Counted from the first letter of the stretch, positions 32,325 to 41,629 are shown. The stretch: 64,000 bases of DNA from CAIVAT01 sp964355945 (GCA_964355945.1 CAYHGE010000001.1:124001-188000), one strand, 5' to 3'. The notes: generated by a model not told the origin, from the sequence alone. A program made the numbers and translations.

Positions 32325-34484
32325 ATGGAAAATCAGACTTTTTACTATGACAACAAAATTGTAAAAAACTTTGCATATGCCACACTCTTCTGGGGTGTGA
32401 TCGGCATGGTTGTCGGACTTTTACTGGCATTACAATTTATCTGGCCATCTTTAACTTTCGGCATCCCCTACACAACGTTTGGCCGTATCCGCCCGATCCA
32501 TACGAATGCAGTTATCTTCGCATTTGTCGGGAACGGGATGTTCACAGGGATCTACTATTCGCTCCAACGGTTATGCAAAGCGAGAATGTTCAACGATCTG
32601 CTCAGCAAGATCAATTTCTGGGGCTGGCAGCTGATCATTGTATTTGCAGCACTTTCTTTTGCCTTCGGCATGACGACAGGTAAGGAATATGCCGAATTGG
32701 AATGGCCCATCGACATTCTTGTGGCAGTGATCTGGATCGTTTTTGGCTGGAACATGATCGGAACGATCATCAAGCGCCGGACACAGCATATTTATGTCGC
32801 AATCTGGTTTTACATTGCAACATTTGTCACCATCGCCGTGCTCCATGTTACCAACAGCCTCGCAATTCCGGTGAGCCTGTTTAAAAGCTATCCCATCTAT
32901 GCCGGGGTACAGGATGCACTCGTTCAGTGGTGGTATGGACATAATGCAGTGGCATTTTTCCTGACTACGCCATTTCTCGGACTGATGTACTATTTTCTTC
33001 CGAAAGCAGCCAACCGTCCGATTTTTTCCTACAGACTCTCCATTGTCCATTTCTGGGCATTGATTTTTCTCTATATCTGGGCTGGTCCTCACCACCTGTT
33101 ATACAGTGCTTTACCCAACTGGGCCCAGTCACTCGGGGTTGTTTTCTCCGTCATGCTGATCGCCCCGTCCTGGGGAGGTATGGTGAATGGTCTTTTAACT
33201 TTACGCGGCGCCTGGGACCGGGTGCGCGAGGATCCAGTGCTGAAGTTCATGGTGGTTGCTGTGACTGCTTATGGCATGTCGACCTTTGAAGGGCCGTTGA
33301 TGTCGACAAAGACAGTGAATGCAATATCACATTTTACCGACTGGACCATCGGCCACGCTCATATCGGAGCTTTAGGATGGAATGGATTTCTGACGTTTGC
33401 AGTCCTTTATTACCTGATTCCCAGAATTTTTCAAACAAAATTATTTTCCGTTAAAATTGCAAACCTCCATTTCTGGATTGCAACTTTAGGCATCATTTTC
33501 TATGCGGTTCCTTTATATTGGGGCGCCATTACACAGGCTTCCATGTGGAAAGAGTTCACCGCCGACGGATTCCTGAAATATCCGAACTTTCTCGAAACGG
33601 TTACCCAGCTAATGCCCATGTATGTTGCCCGTGCCATTGGCGGTGCCATGTACATCGTGGGTATCCTGCTTGGCGTATACAACCTGATTCTGACGATCAA
33701 GGCCGGGAAATTCCTTCCTGATGAAGCTGCTTCTGCACCTGCCCTGGCCAAAGCTGAAGGGAAACGTGGCTCAGGCGAAGGTATCCACCGCTGGCTCGAG
33801 CGCCGCCCGGTTCAGTTTACCATATTTGCACTTGTTGCGGTTTTAATTGGCGGAATCATTGAAATTGTTCCATTATACCTGGTAAAAACCAATATCCCGA
33901 CCATCGCAAGCGTAAAGCCATACACCCCGCTGGAGCTTCAGGGACGCGATATTTATGTACGTGAAGGCTGTTATACCTGCCATTCGCAGCAAGTTCGCCC
34001 GTTCAGGTCAGAAACTGAGCGCTATGGCGAGTATGCAAAAGCCGGCGAATATGTCTATGACCATCCATTTCAGTGGGGTTCCAAACGCAATGGGCCTGAT
34101 CTTTCCAGAGAGGGCGTTGTTGGCGGACGTCAGTACCGACCGAATTCATGGCATTACAACCACATGGAGAACCCACAACGTTTGAATGAACAATCGATCA
34201 TGCCGGTATACAAGTGGCTGATCACTGACGACCTCGATCTCTCAACCACCGCAAAAAAAATCCGCGTGATGCAGACGCTCGGAGTTCCATATCCTGAAGG
34301 GTTTGATAAAATTGCAAACGACGATCTGATGGCCCAGGCCAGAGGAATTGCCGATGACCTGAAAAGCCAGGGCATCCAGGTTGAACCGACAAAAGAGATC
34401 ATTGCCATGATTGCCTATCTGCAAAGGTTGGGCAAGGATGTTCATGCAGCCGGTATGCCAACTGCATCCGTAACTGGTAAATAA
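32325..34484 (+). CDS. ccoNO: Fused cbb3-type cytochrome c oxidase subunits I and II
   Basis: The 719-residue protein joins CcoN (about residues 1-470) and CcoO (about 490-719). The CcoN part is multi-pass, with RIRPIHTNAVIFAFVGNG, VQWWYGHNAVAFFLTTP and the histidine-rich WAGPHHLLYSALPNW and IGHAHIGALGWNGF segments holding heme and CuB ligands. The CcoO part has one anchoring helix, then the heme c site CYTCHSQQVRPF (about 549) and the MPVYKWL Met-ligand region. The N-O fusion is usual in Bacteroidota. It is the catalytic core of a high-affinity proton-pumping oxidase. Confidence 0.97.
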   Translation: MENQTFYYDNKIVKNFAYATLFWGVIGMVVGLLLALQFIWPSLTFGIPYTTFGRIRPIHTNAVIFAFVGNGMFTGIYYSLQRLCKARMFNDLLSKINFWGWQLIIVFAALSFAFGMTTGKEYAELEWPIDILVAVIWIVFGWNMIGTIIKRRTQHIYVAIWFYIATFVTIAVLHVTNSLAIPVSLFKSYPIYAGVQDALVQWWYGHNAVAFFLTTPFLGLMYYFLPKAANRPIFSYRLSIVHFWALIFLYIWAGPHHLLYSALPNWAQSLGVVFSVMLIAPSWGGMVNGLLTLRGAWDRVREDPVLKFMVVAVTAYGMSTFEGPLMSTKTVNAISHFTDWTIGHAHIGALGWNGFLTFAVLYYLIPRIFQTKLFSVKIANLHFWIATLGIIFYAVPLYWGAITQASMWKEFTADGFLKYPNFLETVTQLMPMYVARAIGGAMYIVGILLGVYNLILTIKAGKFLPDEAASAPALAKAEGKRGSGEGIHRWLERRPVQFTIFALVAVLIGGIIEIVPLYLVKTNIPTIASVKPYTPLELQGRDIYVREGCYTCHSQQVRPFRSETERYGEYAKAGEYVYDHPFQWGSKRNGPDLSREGVVGGRQYRPNSWHYNHMENPQRLNEQSIMPVYKWLITDDLDLSTTAKKIRVMQTLGVPYPEGFDKIANDDLMAQARGIADDLKSQGIQVEPTKEIIAMIAYLQRLGKDVHAAGMPTASVTGK

Positions 34485-34492
34485 GCCGAACA

Positions 34493-34684
34493 ATGCTGCG
34501 GGATGTATTCAAGTCGATTGGGGGCTTCGAAAGCTATGGATTAATCTCCATGATCATTTTCGGTGCGTTCTTTATGATGCTGATTCTTCACACCATCTCT
34601 CTCAAAAAGAAGGATGTAGAAGATTTCGGTCGCATGCCGCTGGATGATAATTCAAAGGAATCAGATAAAATTCAAGACAGTTAA
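34493..34684 (+). CDS. ccoQ: cbb3 oxidase subunit CcoQ (FixQ-like)
   Basis: The 63-residue protein has one transmembrane helix (ESYGLISMIIFGAFFMMLILHTISL) and a charged cytoplasmic tail with KKKDVEDFGRMPLDD, as in CcoQ, a small subunit stabilising the complex. It lies between ccoNO and ccoP with short gaps. Confidence 0.85.
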   Translation: MLRDVFKSIGGFESYGLISMIIFGAFFMMLILHTISLKKKDVEDFGRMPLDDNSKESDKIQDS

Positions 34685-34696
34685 AAAATATTTTCT

Positions 34697-35284
34697 ATGG
34701 AAATGAATCAGAATAAAACCGTCGAAAAGGATGAACTGACCGGTGATAAGCTGCTGGCGGGTCACGAATATGACAACATCAGGGAATTAGACAACAACCT
34801 GCCAAAATGGTGGGTGTGGATGTTCATCATTACCATCGTATGGTCGGTGGCATATATTTTTGTATATGATGTAATCGAAGCCGCTCCCTATCAGCAGGAT
34901 GAGTGGAAAAATGAGATGGCGGCTGCCGGGTCTTCCGCATCCGGCCAGTCTGCAGCACTTATCGCTGCCGACACGATTGCCCTTGCAGATCAACCCAGTC
35001 TGGACGCAGGCAAAGAGATCTGGATTAAGCAATGTAAAGTCTGTCATCTTGAAGGCGGGCAGGGGCTTGTAGGTCCGAATCTCACCGATAACTTCGCAAT
35101 ATCCGGATGTTCTTATGCCAATGTGGTAAACATCATCAGGGTGGGAGCTCCGGAAAAAGGGATGATTTCCTGGAAAACCCAACTTTCTGATGATCAGATC
35201 AGAAAAGTCGCCAGCTATGTCATGACGCTCAAGGGTACCACGCCACCAAATCAAAAAGCACCGCAGGGCGAGCCTTGTAAGTGA
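34697..35284 (+). CDS. ccoP: cbb3 oxidase diheme-type subunit CcoP, here with one heme site
   Basis: The 195-residue protein starts with a FixP N-terminal domain (YDNIRELDNNLPKWWVWMFIITIVWSVAYIFVYDV, one membrane helix at about 35-58), then one cytochrome c domain with CKVCH (about 115) and the Met ligand region MISWK. Proteobacterial CcoP has two heme c domains; this one has only one, as in many Bacteroidota. It passes electrons to CcoO. It ends 1 nt before ccoG. Confidence 0.93.
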   Translation: MEMNQNKTVEKDELTGDKLLAGHEYDNIRELDNNLPKWWVWMFIITIVWSVAYIFVYDVIEAAPYQQDEWKNEMAAAGSSASGQSAALIAADTIALADQPSLDAGKEIWIKQCKVCHLEGGQGLVGPNLTDNFAISGCSYANVVNIIRVGAPEKGMISWKTQLSDDQIRKVASYVMTLKGTTPPNQKAPQGEPCK

Positions 35285-35285
35285 T

Positions 35286-36692
35286 ATGCAAACAAATGAG
35301 GATTCTGCAGGCAGTTTTCGCGACAGGTTATACACCATCGATGAAAGCGGTAAAAGGCTATGGGTATTTGCAAAGAAACCAAAAGGGACTCTGACCAATG
35401 CCAGGAATATCACCGGCATTTTATTGTTGGTATTCTTTTTTTCAGCTCCCTTCCTGAAGGTGAACGGGCAACAGTTTCTGCTGTTTGATTTTTTCCACAG
35501 AACCTTTGTCATTTTTGGTGTCCAGTTCTGGCCGCAGGATTTCAACCTCTTTTTTATCGGAATGATCTCCCTGATGATTTTCATCATTCTCTTCACAGTG
35601 ACTTATGGGAGAATATGGTGTGGCTGGGCCTGTCCTCAGACGATTTTCATGGAGTTGATTTTTCGACGAATAGAGTATTGGATTGATGGAGATACCCACC
35701 GTCAGAAGGAGCTGGATGCAAGTCCCTGGAATGTCGGTAAAATTTTTCGCCGGGGGCTCAAACATGGCGTATTTTACCTGATCTCATTTATCATCAGCAA
35801 CTATTTTCTCATGTATATCATGGGGTCGGATGCCTGGCGTGAAATGATTAGTGAAGACCCGCTGAATCATGTTGCAGGACTGACCGGCATGGCCGTTTTT
35901 TCGTTTATTTTCTATTTTATCTTCTCCTGGTTCCGTGAGCAGGTATGCACCATCGTTTGCCCTTACGGGAGGCTGCAAGGCGTACTGCTCGACCGCGAAA
36001 CCGTTGTGATTTCCTATGATTATTTACGGGGAGAGGAGCGAGGCGTTCTCAGGAAAAGTGAAAACAGAAGTGAAACTATGAAAGGTGATTGCATAGACTG
36101 CAACCAGTGCGTGATGGTTTGTCCCACCGGTGTGGATATACGCAATGGAACGCAACTCGAATGTATCAATTGTGCCTGCTGCATCGATGCCTGTAACGCT
36201 GTGATGGTCAGGACCGGATTCAAACCCGGTCTGATTCGCTACGCATCTGAAAAGATGATCGCCGATAAAAAACCATGGAATTTTACCATTCGCTCTGCCG
36301 CATACACTACCTTGCTGGCCGTATTGCTCGTCGCGCTCGGGTATTTTTTGGTTTCCCGGAGCCCTGTTGAGGCAACTGTACTCCGTTCGCCGGGTATGTT
36401 GTTCCAGGAGCAGGAGGGTGGAAAGATAAGCAACCTGTACAGCGTGAAGGTGGTTAACAAGACAAGCAATGATCTGCTGCTGGAACTCAGAGACCTTTCC
36501 GGCCTGGGTGAAATAAAAATCATCGGGAATGCACCGGTTATTGCAAAACAATCGCTGGGCGAGGTGGTTTTCTTTATTTTAATGGATCGGAATAAAATTA
36601 CCGGCAGCAAGACCGAAGTTGACATCGGGGTTTTCTCGGGTGGGAAAATGCTTGACCAGACACGGGCAACCTTTGTCGGTCCAAATAAATAG
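35286..36692 (+). CDS. ccoG: cbb3 oxidase accessory Fe-S protein CcoG (RdxA/FixG)
   Basis: The 468-residue membrane protein has several N-terminal helices with GRIWCGWACPQTIFMEL, REQVCTIVCPYGRLQG and a ferredoxin-like region (CIDCNQCVMVCPTGVDI and CINCACCIDACNAVM, about 265-305) giving two [4Fe-4S] sites. An Ig-like C-terminal domain of the FixG type follows (about 360-468). CcoG is a copper-reducing factor in cbb3 assembly. Confidence 0.95.
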   Translation: MQTNEDSAGSFRDRLYTIDESGKRLWVFAKKPKGTLTNARNITGILLLVFFFSAPFLKVNGQQFLLFDFFHRTFVIFGVQFWPQDFNLFFIGMISLMIFIILFTVTYGRIWCGWACPQTIFMELIFRRIEYWIDGDTHRQKELDASPWNVGKIFRRGLKHGVFYLISFIISNYFLMYIMGSDAWREMISEDPLNHVAGLTGMAVFSFIFYFIFSWFREQVCTIVCPYGRLQGVLLDRETVVISYDYLRGEERGVLRKSENRSETMKGDCIDCNQCVMVCPTGVDIRNGTQLECINCACCIDACNAVMVRTGFKPGLIRYASEKMIADKKPWNFTIRSAAYTTLLAVLLVALGYFLVSRSPVEATVLRSPGMLFQEQEGGKISNLYSVKVVNKTSNDLLLELRDLSGLGEIKIIGNAPVIAKQSLGEVVFFILMDRNKITGSKTEVDIGVFSGGKMLDQTRATFVGPNK

Positions 36693-36699
36693 ATGAACC

Positions 36700-37143
36700 A
36701 TGAAGTGGAACTGGGGAACCGGGATTTTTATCGTGATCGTTCTTTTTCTGGGGGCATGTGCCGCCTTTATTATCTATGCCCGGCATGAAAAATGGAGTAT
36801 GGTTGAGGAGGACTATTATCCCAAGGAACTCCGTCATGAAGAAAAACTCGTTAAGATCAGGAATGCCAATGCATTGACGACACAACTGCAGGTTGCCTCA
36901 GACAAATCGAACCTGATCATACAATTTCCGGTTGATTTCAAAGGAAAATCACTGACAGGTCAGATTGATATCTACAGGCCTTCCGATGAAAAACTGGATC
37001 TGATATTGCCAGTTGCTGCCGACACCGCATTACGCCAGTTTGTTGGGTTGAATCGGTTGTCGAAAGGACGTTATGTCGTTAAAGTTGACTGGGCCTCCGG
37101 GGGAAAGAACTATTTTACTGAACAAGACATTTTTATCCCCTGA
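36700..37143 (+). CDS. ccoH: cbb3 oxidase assembly protein CcoH (FixH family)
   Basis: The 147-residue protein has an N-terminal membrane helix (GIFIVIVLFLGACAAFIIYA) and the FixH pattern VEEDYYPKELRHEEKLVKIRNA, then a beta-rich periplasmic domain (ITGQIDIYRPSDEKLDL-type region). It is an assembly factor of cbb3 oxidase. It lies 7 nt after ccoG, and its TGA is 1 nt from the next ATG. Confidence 0.9.
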   Translation: MKWNWGTGIFIVIVLFLGACAAFIIYARHEKWSMVEEDYYPKELRHEEKLVKIRNANALTTQLQVASDKSNLIIQFPVDFKGKSLTGQIDIYRPSDEKLDLILPVAADTALRQFVGLNRLSKGRYVVKVDWASGGKNYFTEQDIFIP

Positions 37144-37144
37144 G

Positions 37145-37864
37145 ATGGATTTCTGGCAACCACTGATTATTGGCTTACTGGGTAGTTTTCACTGCATGGG
37201 AATGTGTGGCCCGATTGCACTTTCCCTGCCCTTGAAAGAGATCAACTGGACAACAAGGATCATCAGCGGGACATTATATAACCTTGGACGTGTTGTTACA
37301 TATATTTTTCTCGGCCTGATCTTTGGATTGATGGGGATGGGGATCCATATCTGGGGCATCCAGCAGTGGGTTTCCATCGGCGCAGGCACCCTGATGATCC
37401 TGAGCGTTGCCTTTCCGGTTTTATTTCACGGGTCAGCATTGACCGGAGGCCTGGACAACCTCTTCTCAGGTTTTAAAAAGTTTTTTGGTAAATTTTTTGG
37501 TTTTCGTACCTATTTGTCCACCTGGGTTATCGGGATTCTGAATGGTTTTTTACCCTGCGGATTGGTTTATATCGCTTTGGCCGGGGCATTGGTTTCCATC
37601 AGTCCGCTCAGCGGTGCCTTTTACATGATGAGTTTCGGGCTGGGTACCATTCCTGCGATGCTGGCCCTGTCGTTGTTGGGAAATATGATCAGTATGACCT
37701 TTCGGAGGAGAGTTCAGAAAGTGATCCCGTTTATGATCATCCTCATCGGCATTTTGTTTATCCTTCGCGGCATGAATCTTGGAATTCCCCACCTCAGCCC
37801 CAAAATGGACCAACAATCAAAGCAAAAGACGGAACATCTGCAAAAACCCAAATGTTGTCCTTGA
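37145..37864 (+). CDS. SafE/UreH-type membrane protein of the cbb3 cluster
   Basis: From ATG 37145 the product has 239 residues and about six membrane helices. The family motif FHCMGMCGPIALSLPL lies at about residues 16-31, with a matching half GILNGFLPCGLVYIALAGAL at about 125-145. This resembles sulfite exporter TauE/SafE or DsbD-like transporters that accompany cbb3 genes and are linked to copper or thiol handling. The tail ends in a Lys-rich segment with CCP. The longer frame starting at 37073 overlaps ccoH and is unlikely. Confidence 0.88.
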   Translation: MDFWQPLIIGLLGSFHCMGMCGPIALSLPLKEINWTTRIISGTLYNLGRVVTYIFLGLIFGLMGMGIHIWGIQQWVSIGAGTLMILSVAFPVLFHGSALTGGLDNLFSGFKKFFGKFFGFRTYLSTWVIGILNGFLPCGLVYIALAGALVSISPLSGAFYMMSFGLGTIPAMLALSLLGNMISMTFRRRVQKVIPFMIILIGILFILRGMNLGIPHLSPKMDQQSKQKTEHLQKPKCCP

Positions 37865-37890
37865 AAATCCCGATATTTTGAATAATTTTG
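37861..37890 (+). promoter_or_regulatory. Promoter of the cytochrome c lipoprotein gene
   Basis: TTG (37861-37863) and TAATTTTG (37883-37890) are separated by 19 nt, a good Bacteroidota pair. The predicted start point is near 37897, just before the tandem repeat. Confidence 0.7.
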
Positions 37891-37914
37891 CACCAGAATA
37901 TAACAACAAAACAA

Positions 37915-37981
37915 ACCCGTTCACCCGTTCACCCGTTTACCCGTTTACCCGTTTACCCATTCACCCGTTCACCCGTTCACC
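37915..37981 (+). repeat. 8-bp tandem repeat in a 5' leader
   Basis: Eight units of ACCCGTTC/ACCCGTTT (one ACCCATTC) run from 37915 to 37978, plus a partial copy. They lie between the promoter and the start codon of the cytochrome c lipoprotein gene. Confidence 0.9.
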
Positions 37982-38013
37982 AAATAATTAACATACTCTA
38001 AAATTCCAACATT

Positions 38014-38490
38014 ATGAAAAAAACCACCCTTTTCCTGATCTCTGTTTTCGCGATTGCCATTTTTCTCACTTCCTGCGGCGGTGGCAGCGCGCCTGCAGCC
38101 GACCAGACTGTTCAGGCTACAGGTCCTTATGCCCATCTTCCTGCCGATATCCAGGCCATGATGCCGCGTGGTGAAGAGATTTACAAAACCAAATGCACCG
38201 TCTGCCACCAGACAACAGGGCTGGGCATTGAGAACGTTTTTCCGCCGTTGGCAAAGGCCGACTATCTCCTTGCCGACAAGGTCAGGGCAGTTGCTCAAAC
38301 ATTGAATGGTTCAAAACTTGATATGATGGTCAACGGAAAATTATACACACAGGAGATGCTTCAACAGGTTGATACAAAGGAAGATGCTGTTGCAGTTATC
38401 AATTATGTTTTGAATAACTTTGGCAACAAGGATGGGTTTGTTACCATGGCAGAAGTTGAGGGTGTGGAGATTATGCCTCGCAAGAAATAA
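38014..38490 (+). CDS. Monoheme cytochrome c lipoprotein
   Basis: The 158-residue protein has a lipoprotein signal (MKKTTLFLISVFAIAIFLTSCGGG, lipid Cys at about 22), then a class I cytochrome c domain with CTVCH (about 61-65) and a possible Met ligand in MMVNGKLYT or MLQQ. It may deliver electrons to the cbb3 oxidase encoded just upstream or serve another redox partner; the location supports the former. It has its own promoter and terminator. Confidence 0.92.
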   Translation: MKKTTLFLISVFAIAIFLTSCGGGSAPAADQTVQATGPYAHLPADIQAMMPRGEEIYKTKCTVCHQTTGLGIENVFPPLAKADYLLADKVRAVAQTLNGSKLDMMVNGKLYTQEMLQQVDTKEDAVAVINYVLNNFGNKDGFVTMAEVEGVEIMPRKK

Positions 38491-38510
38491 CCAGACAAAT
38501 TTTATTAATC

Positions 38511-38546
38511 AGAGGTGGTCTGAAAAATGACTGCCTCTTTTTTTTT
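38511..38546 (+). terminator. Terminator of the cytochrome c gene
   Basis: AGAGGTGGTC (38511-38520) pairs with GACTGCCTCT (38529-38538) with two mismatches and runs into eleven T. Confidence 0.8.
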
Positions 38547-38548
38547 GC

Positions 38549-38556
38549 TATTTTTG
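38549..38556 (+). promoter_or_regulatory. -7 box of the GH109-like gene
   Basis: TATTTTTG lies 23 nt before the ATG at 38580, directly after the previous terminator. Confidence 0.55.
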
Positions 38557-38579
38557 ACAAAAATTAGCCAATTAGCTCC

Positions 38580-39944
38580 ATGAAAAAGCAATTCAACCGC
38601 AGGGATTTTATCAAATCAGTGGCATTGACAGGTGTCGGATTAGCCGTTAGTGACGAACTTATGGCCTCCATGCAGCCCGACAGAATCACTAGCCCATACC
38701 AGCCGGCCCCGATTGGGGAACCGATGAAAAAAGTACGCATCGGCTATGTGGGTGTTGGACTCCAGGGAACTTCACATGTTGAAAACCTTTTGAAGGTTGA
38801 AGGAGCTGAAATTGTAGCAGTTTGCGACATCATCGAAAGCAAGGTTCAGCATGCGCAGGATATGGTTGAAAAAGCCGGGTTCAAGCGGCCGGAAGGGTAT
38901 TCGAAAAGCGAGGTTGACTGGCAGCGGTTATGTGAGCGGAGCGACATCGACCTTGTTTATACCGCTACCCCATGGCAATGGCATGTGCCCATCTGCCTGG
39001 CTGCCATGAACAATGGAAAGCATGTGGCCACAGAGGTTCCCGCAGCCATCACCCTGGATGATTGCTGGAAACTTGTTGAAACCTCCGAAAAAACCGGGAA
39101 GTACTGCATCATGATGGAAAACTGCAACTACGATAAGGTGGAGATGATGATCCTCAACATGGTGAAAAAGGGAATGTTCGGGGAACTCGTCCACGCTGAA
39201 TGTGGCTATCTGCACGATTTACGCCCGGTTAAACACGACATGAAGGGGGAAGGCGTGTGGCGCCGCGATTTCTCCATGCATCACAACGGCGACCTCTATC
39301 CGACGCATGGACTGGGTCCGGTGATGCAATGCATGGATATAAATCGTGGGAACTATTTCGACTCCATGGTCTCTTTTGGCTCAAAAACAAGAGGGTTGCA
39401 CGAATATGCAGTAGAAAAATTTGGCCCCGACAGCCCGCAGGCACATGAAAAATTCGTACTGAGTGATGTGGTTACCACCGTGATCAAAACCATGAACGGC
39501 GAAACAATCGTGGTGACCCATGATACCAGTTTGCCGCGACCATACAGCCGAAATATCCTCGTTCAGGGAACCAGGGGAATCGTGCGCAAATATCCTGAAC
39601 CGAAAATTTATATCGAGGGAGTGAGTAAAACGGATGATCAATGGGAACCCATTAATGAATACCTGAAAAAGTACCAGCACCCAATCTGGGAGGAGCTTGA
39701 AACTGCCAGCAAAGGGGCCGGGCATGGAGGAATGGATTATATTGAGGATTATCGCCTGATAAACGCACTTCTGAAAGGTATTGAACCCGATATGGATGTG
39801 TATGATGCAGTTGTAATGAGTGCCGTGCGGGTGCTTAGCGAACAATCTATCGCCAAAGGCAACAAAACAATGAAATTTCCCGATTTTACCCGGGGGATGT
39901 GGAAGAACAAACGTGAGTTGATGGTGATGACAAATCCCAGGTAA
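38580..39944 (+). CDS. Tat-exported Gfo/Idh/MocA protein, GH109-like glycosidase
   Basis: The 454-residue protein starts with a Tat-type signal (FNRRDFIKSVALTGVGLAV), then a Rossmann domain (VRIGYVGVGLQGTSHVENLLKVEGAEIVAVCDI). The C-terminal half has MILNMVKKGMFGELVHAECGYLHDLRP, DLYPTHGLGPVMQCMDINRGN, GETIVVTHDTSLPRPY and GAGHGGMDYIEDY, a pattern typical of GH109 alpha-N-acetylgalactosaminidases, which act through a tightly bound NAD+. It probably removes GalNAc from glycans in the periplasm; other sugars remain possible. Confidence 0.88.
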   Translation: MKKQFNRRDFIKSVALTGVGLAVSDELMASMQPDRITSPYQPAPIGEPMKKVRIGYVGVGLQGTSHVENLLKVEGAEIVAVCDIIESKVQHAQDMVEKAGFKRPEGYSKSEVDWQRLCERSDIDLVYTATPWQWHVPICLAAMNNGKHVATEVPAAITLDDCWKLVETSEKTGKYCIMMENCNYDKVEMMILNMVKKGMFGELVHAECGYLHDLRPVKHDMKGEGVWRRDFSMHHNGDLYPTHGLGPVMQCMDINRGNYFDSMVSFGSKTRGLHEYAVEKFGPDSPQAHEKFVLSDVVTTVIKTMNGETIVVTHDTSLPRPYSRNILVQGTRGIVRKYPEPKIYIEGVSKTDDQWEPINEYLKKYQHPIWEELETASKGAGHGGMDYIEDYRLINALLKGIEPDMDVYDAVVMSAVRVLSEQSIAKGNKTMKFPDFTRGMWKNKRELMVMTNPR

Positions 39945-39976
39945 ATTAAATTCAAAGTGCAGAATTTAAATTCAAA

Positions 39977-41629
39977 ATGAAAAAAAGGAAGCGCCAGAGG
40001 CAGTTGAAAACCCATAATTTGAAATTTGCAATTTGCAATTTGCTTTTTGCATTATTTGTTTTTTTATCAACTGTCATTGTTCATGCGCAACAAAATATTG
40101 CCGACCATGCAAAATCAGTAATCACCCCATTCCTGTTAAAACAAACCATCAACTACCTGGCATCTGATTCCATGAAGGGACGTGCCATTCCGGCAGAAGG
40201 ACTGGATCAGGCTGGTGAATATATTTCCAGGCAGTTCGAAACACTGGGTCTGCAACCGCTGAACGGCAGCTATTTTCAGGATTTGCTTTTCTGTTATACG
40301 GATCTTGGGACTGATAACTTTATATCTGTTGTTGAAGGGATGGCAACTAGAAACTATAAACTCAAAGATGATTTTATTCCTTATGAGATTTCCGGAAGCA
40401 ACCCGGCAGAGGGAGCACTCATCTTTGCAGGTTATGGAATCACTGCTCCTGAATACAATTATGATGATTATAAGAATCTGGATGTGAAAGGAAAGATTGT
40501 CGTTGTGCTACGCCAGGAACCGGGACAAACGGATTCTACGCAGAAGTTGTTTGCAGGAACTGACCTTTCGAACTATTCGTGGTTGCAGGAAAAGCAGAAA
40601 ATGGCCGCAGATCACGGGGCTGCAGGACTCATCGTGCTGTCGGGACCGCTTCAGTTTACAATGCTGAAACCGAGAGGTTATGCATGGCCGTCCCTGTCGA
40701 AAGTTCTTCCAAAAGATGCATTGCCGCTGGGGTATTGCGAAACACAAAAGGAGTCGATACCGATGGTTCATGCGGGGGAGTCACTGATCAATGAGTTGTT
40801 CGGCAATGTTGATTCGCTGAAACAAATTCAGCAAAGGATAGAGGCAACCATGCGACCACATTCCTTTCCGATTCCGGGCAGGATAATGGCGATGAACGTT
40901 TCATTTACACGCACGCCGGTAGGGGGCAGAAATGTAATCGCCTTTCTTGAGGGAACTGACCCACAGTTGAAAGAGGAGGTAGTGATCATCGGAGGACATT
41001 ATGACCATATCGGCTACAAGAAGGAGCAAGAGGCTGTTAAAGAGTACGTTAGCGGCCATGATTATATTTACAATGGTGCCGACGACAATGCCTCCGGCAC
41101 CAGCGGGATGCTTGCGGTTGCCAGGGCATTTGCCACCATGACTGAAAACCCGAAACGCAGTGTCATCTTTATGGCATTTGCCGGGGAGGAGAAAGGTTTG
41201 CTGGGAAGTGCTACTTATGTTGGAAAACCTTTATGGCCATTGTCAAAAACCGTTGCAATGCTTAACCTTGACATGATCAGTCGCAACAACCCTGATTCAC
41301 TCGAAATTATCGGGGCCAGGCAGAACCCCGGACTGATAAAGGTTATAAGGAAACAGAATAAAAAAGTTGGGTTTATTCTCGCGGAGAGCAAAGACAAGCA
41401 AATGGATGGGGGGAGCGACCATGCAAGTTTTTTTAATAAAGACGTGCCATCCATCTTCTTTTTTACAGGATTTCATCCCGATTACCATGCCGTATCAGAC
41501 AACCCTGATCGTTGCGATGCGGAGAAGGCGGCACGTGTTGCCAGGCTTGCATTTTTAACTGCCTGGAAGGTTGCGAATGAGGGCAGCCACTATAAAATTG
41601 TTAAACCGGCGGATAGCAAGGATGAGTAA
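39977..41629 (+). CDS. Secreted M28 family metallopeptidase
   Basis: The 550-residue protein has an N-terminal signal (about residues 1-38), a PA-like insertion (about 140-225, IFAGYGITAPEYNYDDYKNLDVKGKIVVV) and an M28 catalytic domain. Zinc-site motifs are IIGGHYDHIG (about 337), GADDNASGTSGM (about 361), AGEEKGLLGS (about 396), NLDMISRN and the final FTGFHPDYHAVSD. It probably acts as an aminopeptidase. The stop overlaps the next gene's start by 8 nt. Confidence 0.93.
   Translation: MKKRKRQRQLKTHNLKFAICNLLFALFVFLSTVIVHAQQNIADHAKSVITPFLLKQTINYLASDSMKGRAIPAEGLDQAGEYISRQFETLGLQPLNGSYFQDLLFCYTDLGTDNFISVVEGMATRNYKLKDDFIPYEISGSNPAEGALIFAGYGITAPEYNYDDYKNLDVKGKIVVVLRQEPGQTDSTQKLFAGTDLSNYSWLQEKQKMAADHGAAGLIVLSGPLQFTMLKPRGYAWPSLSKVLPKDALPLGYCETQKESIPMVHAGESLINELFGNVDSLKQIQQRIEATMRPHSFPIPGRIMAMNVSFTRTPVGGRNVIAFLEGTDPQLKEEVVIIGGHYDHIGYKKEQEAVKEYVSGHDYIYNGADDNASGTSGMLAVARAFATMTENPKRSVIFMAFAGEEKGLLGSATYVGKPLWPLSKTVAMLNLDMISRNNPDSLEIIGARQNPGLIKVIRKQNKKVGFILAESKDKQMDGGSDHASFFNKDVPSIFFFTGFHPDYHAVSDNPDRCDAEKAARVARLAFLTAWKVANEGSHYKIVKPADSKDE

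Noticed and set aside
37915..37981. 8-bp tandem repeat as a CRISPR array
   Set aside because: Units are contiguous 8-mers without spacers, and no cas genes are nearby.
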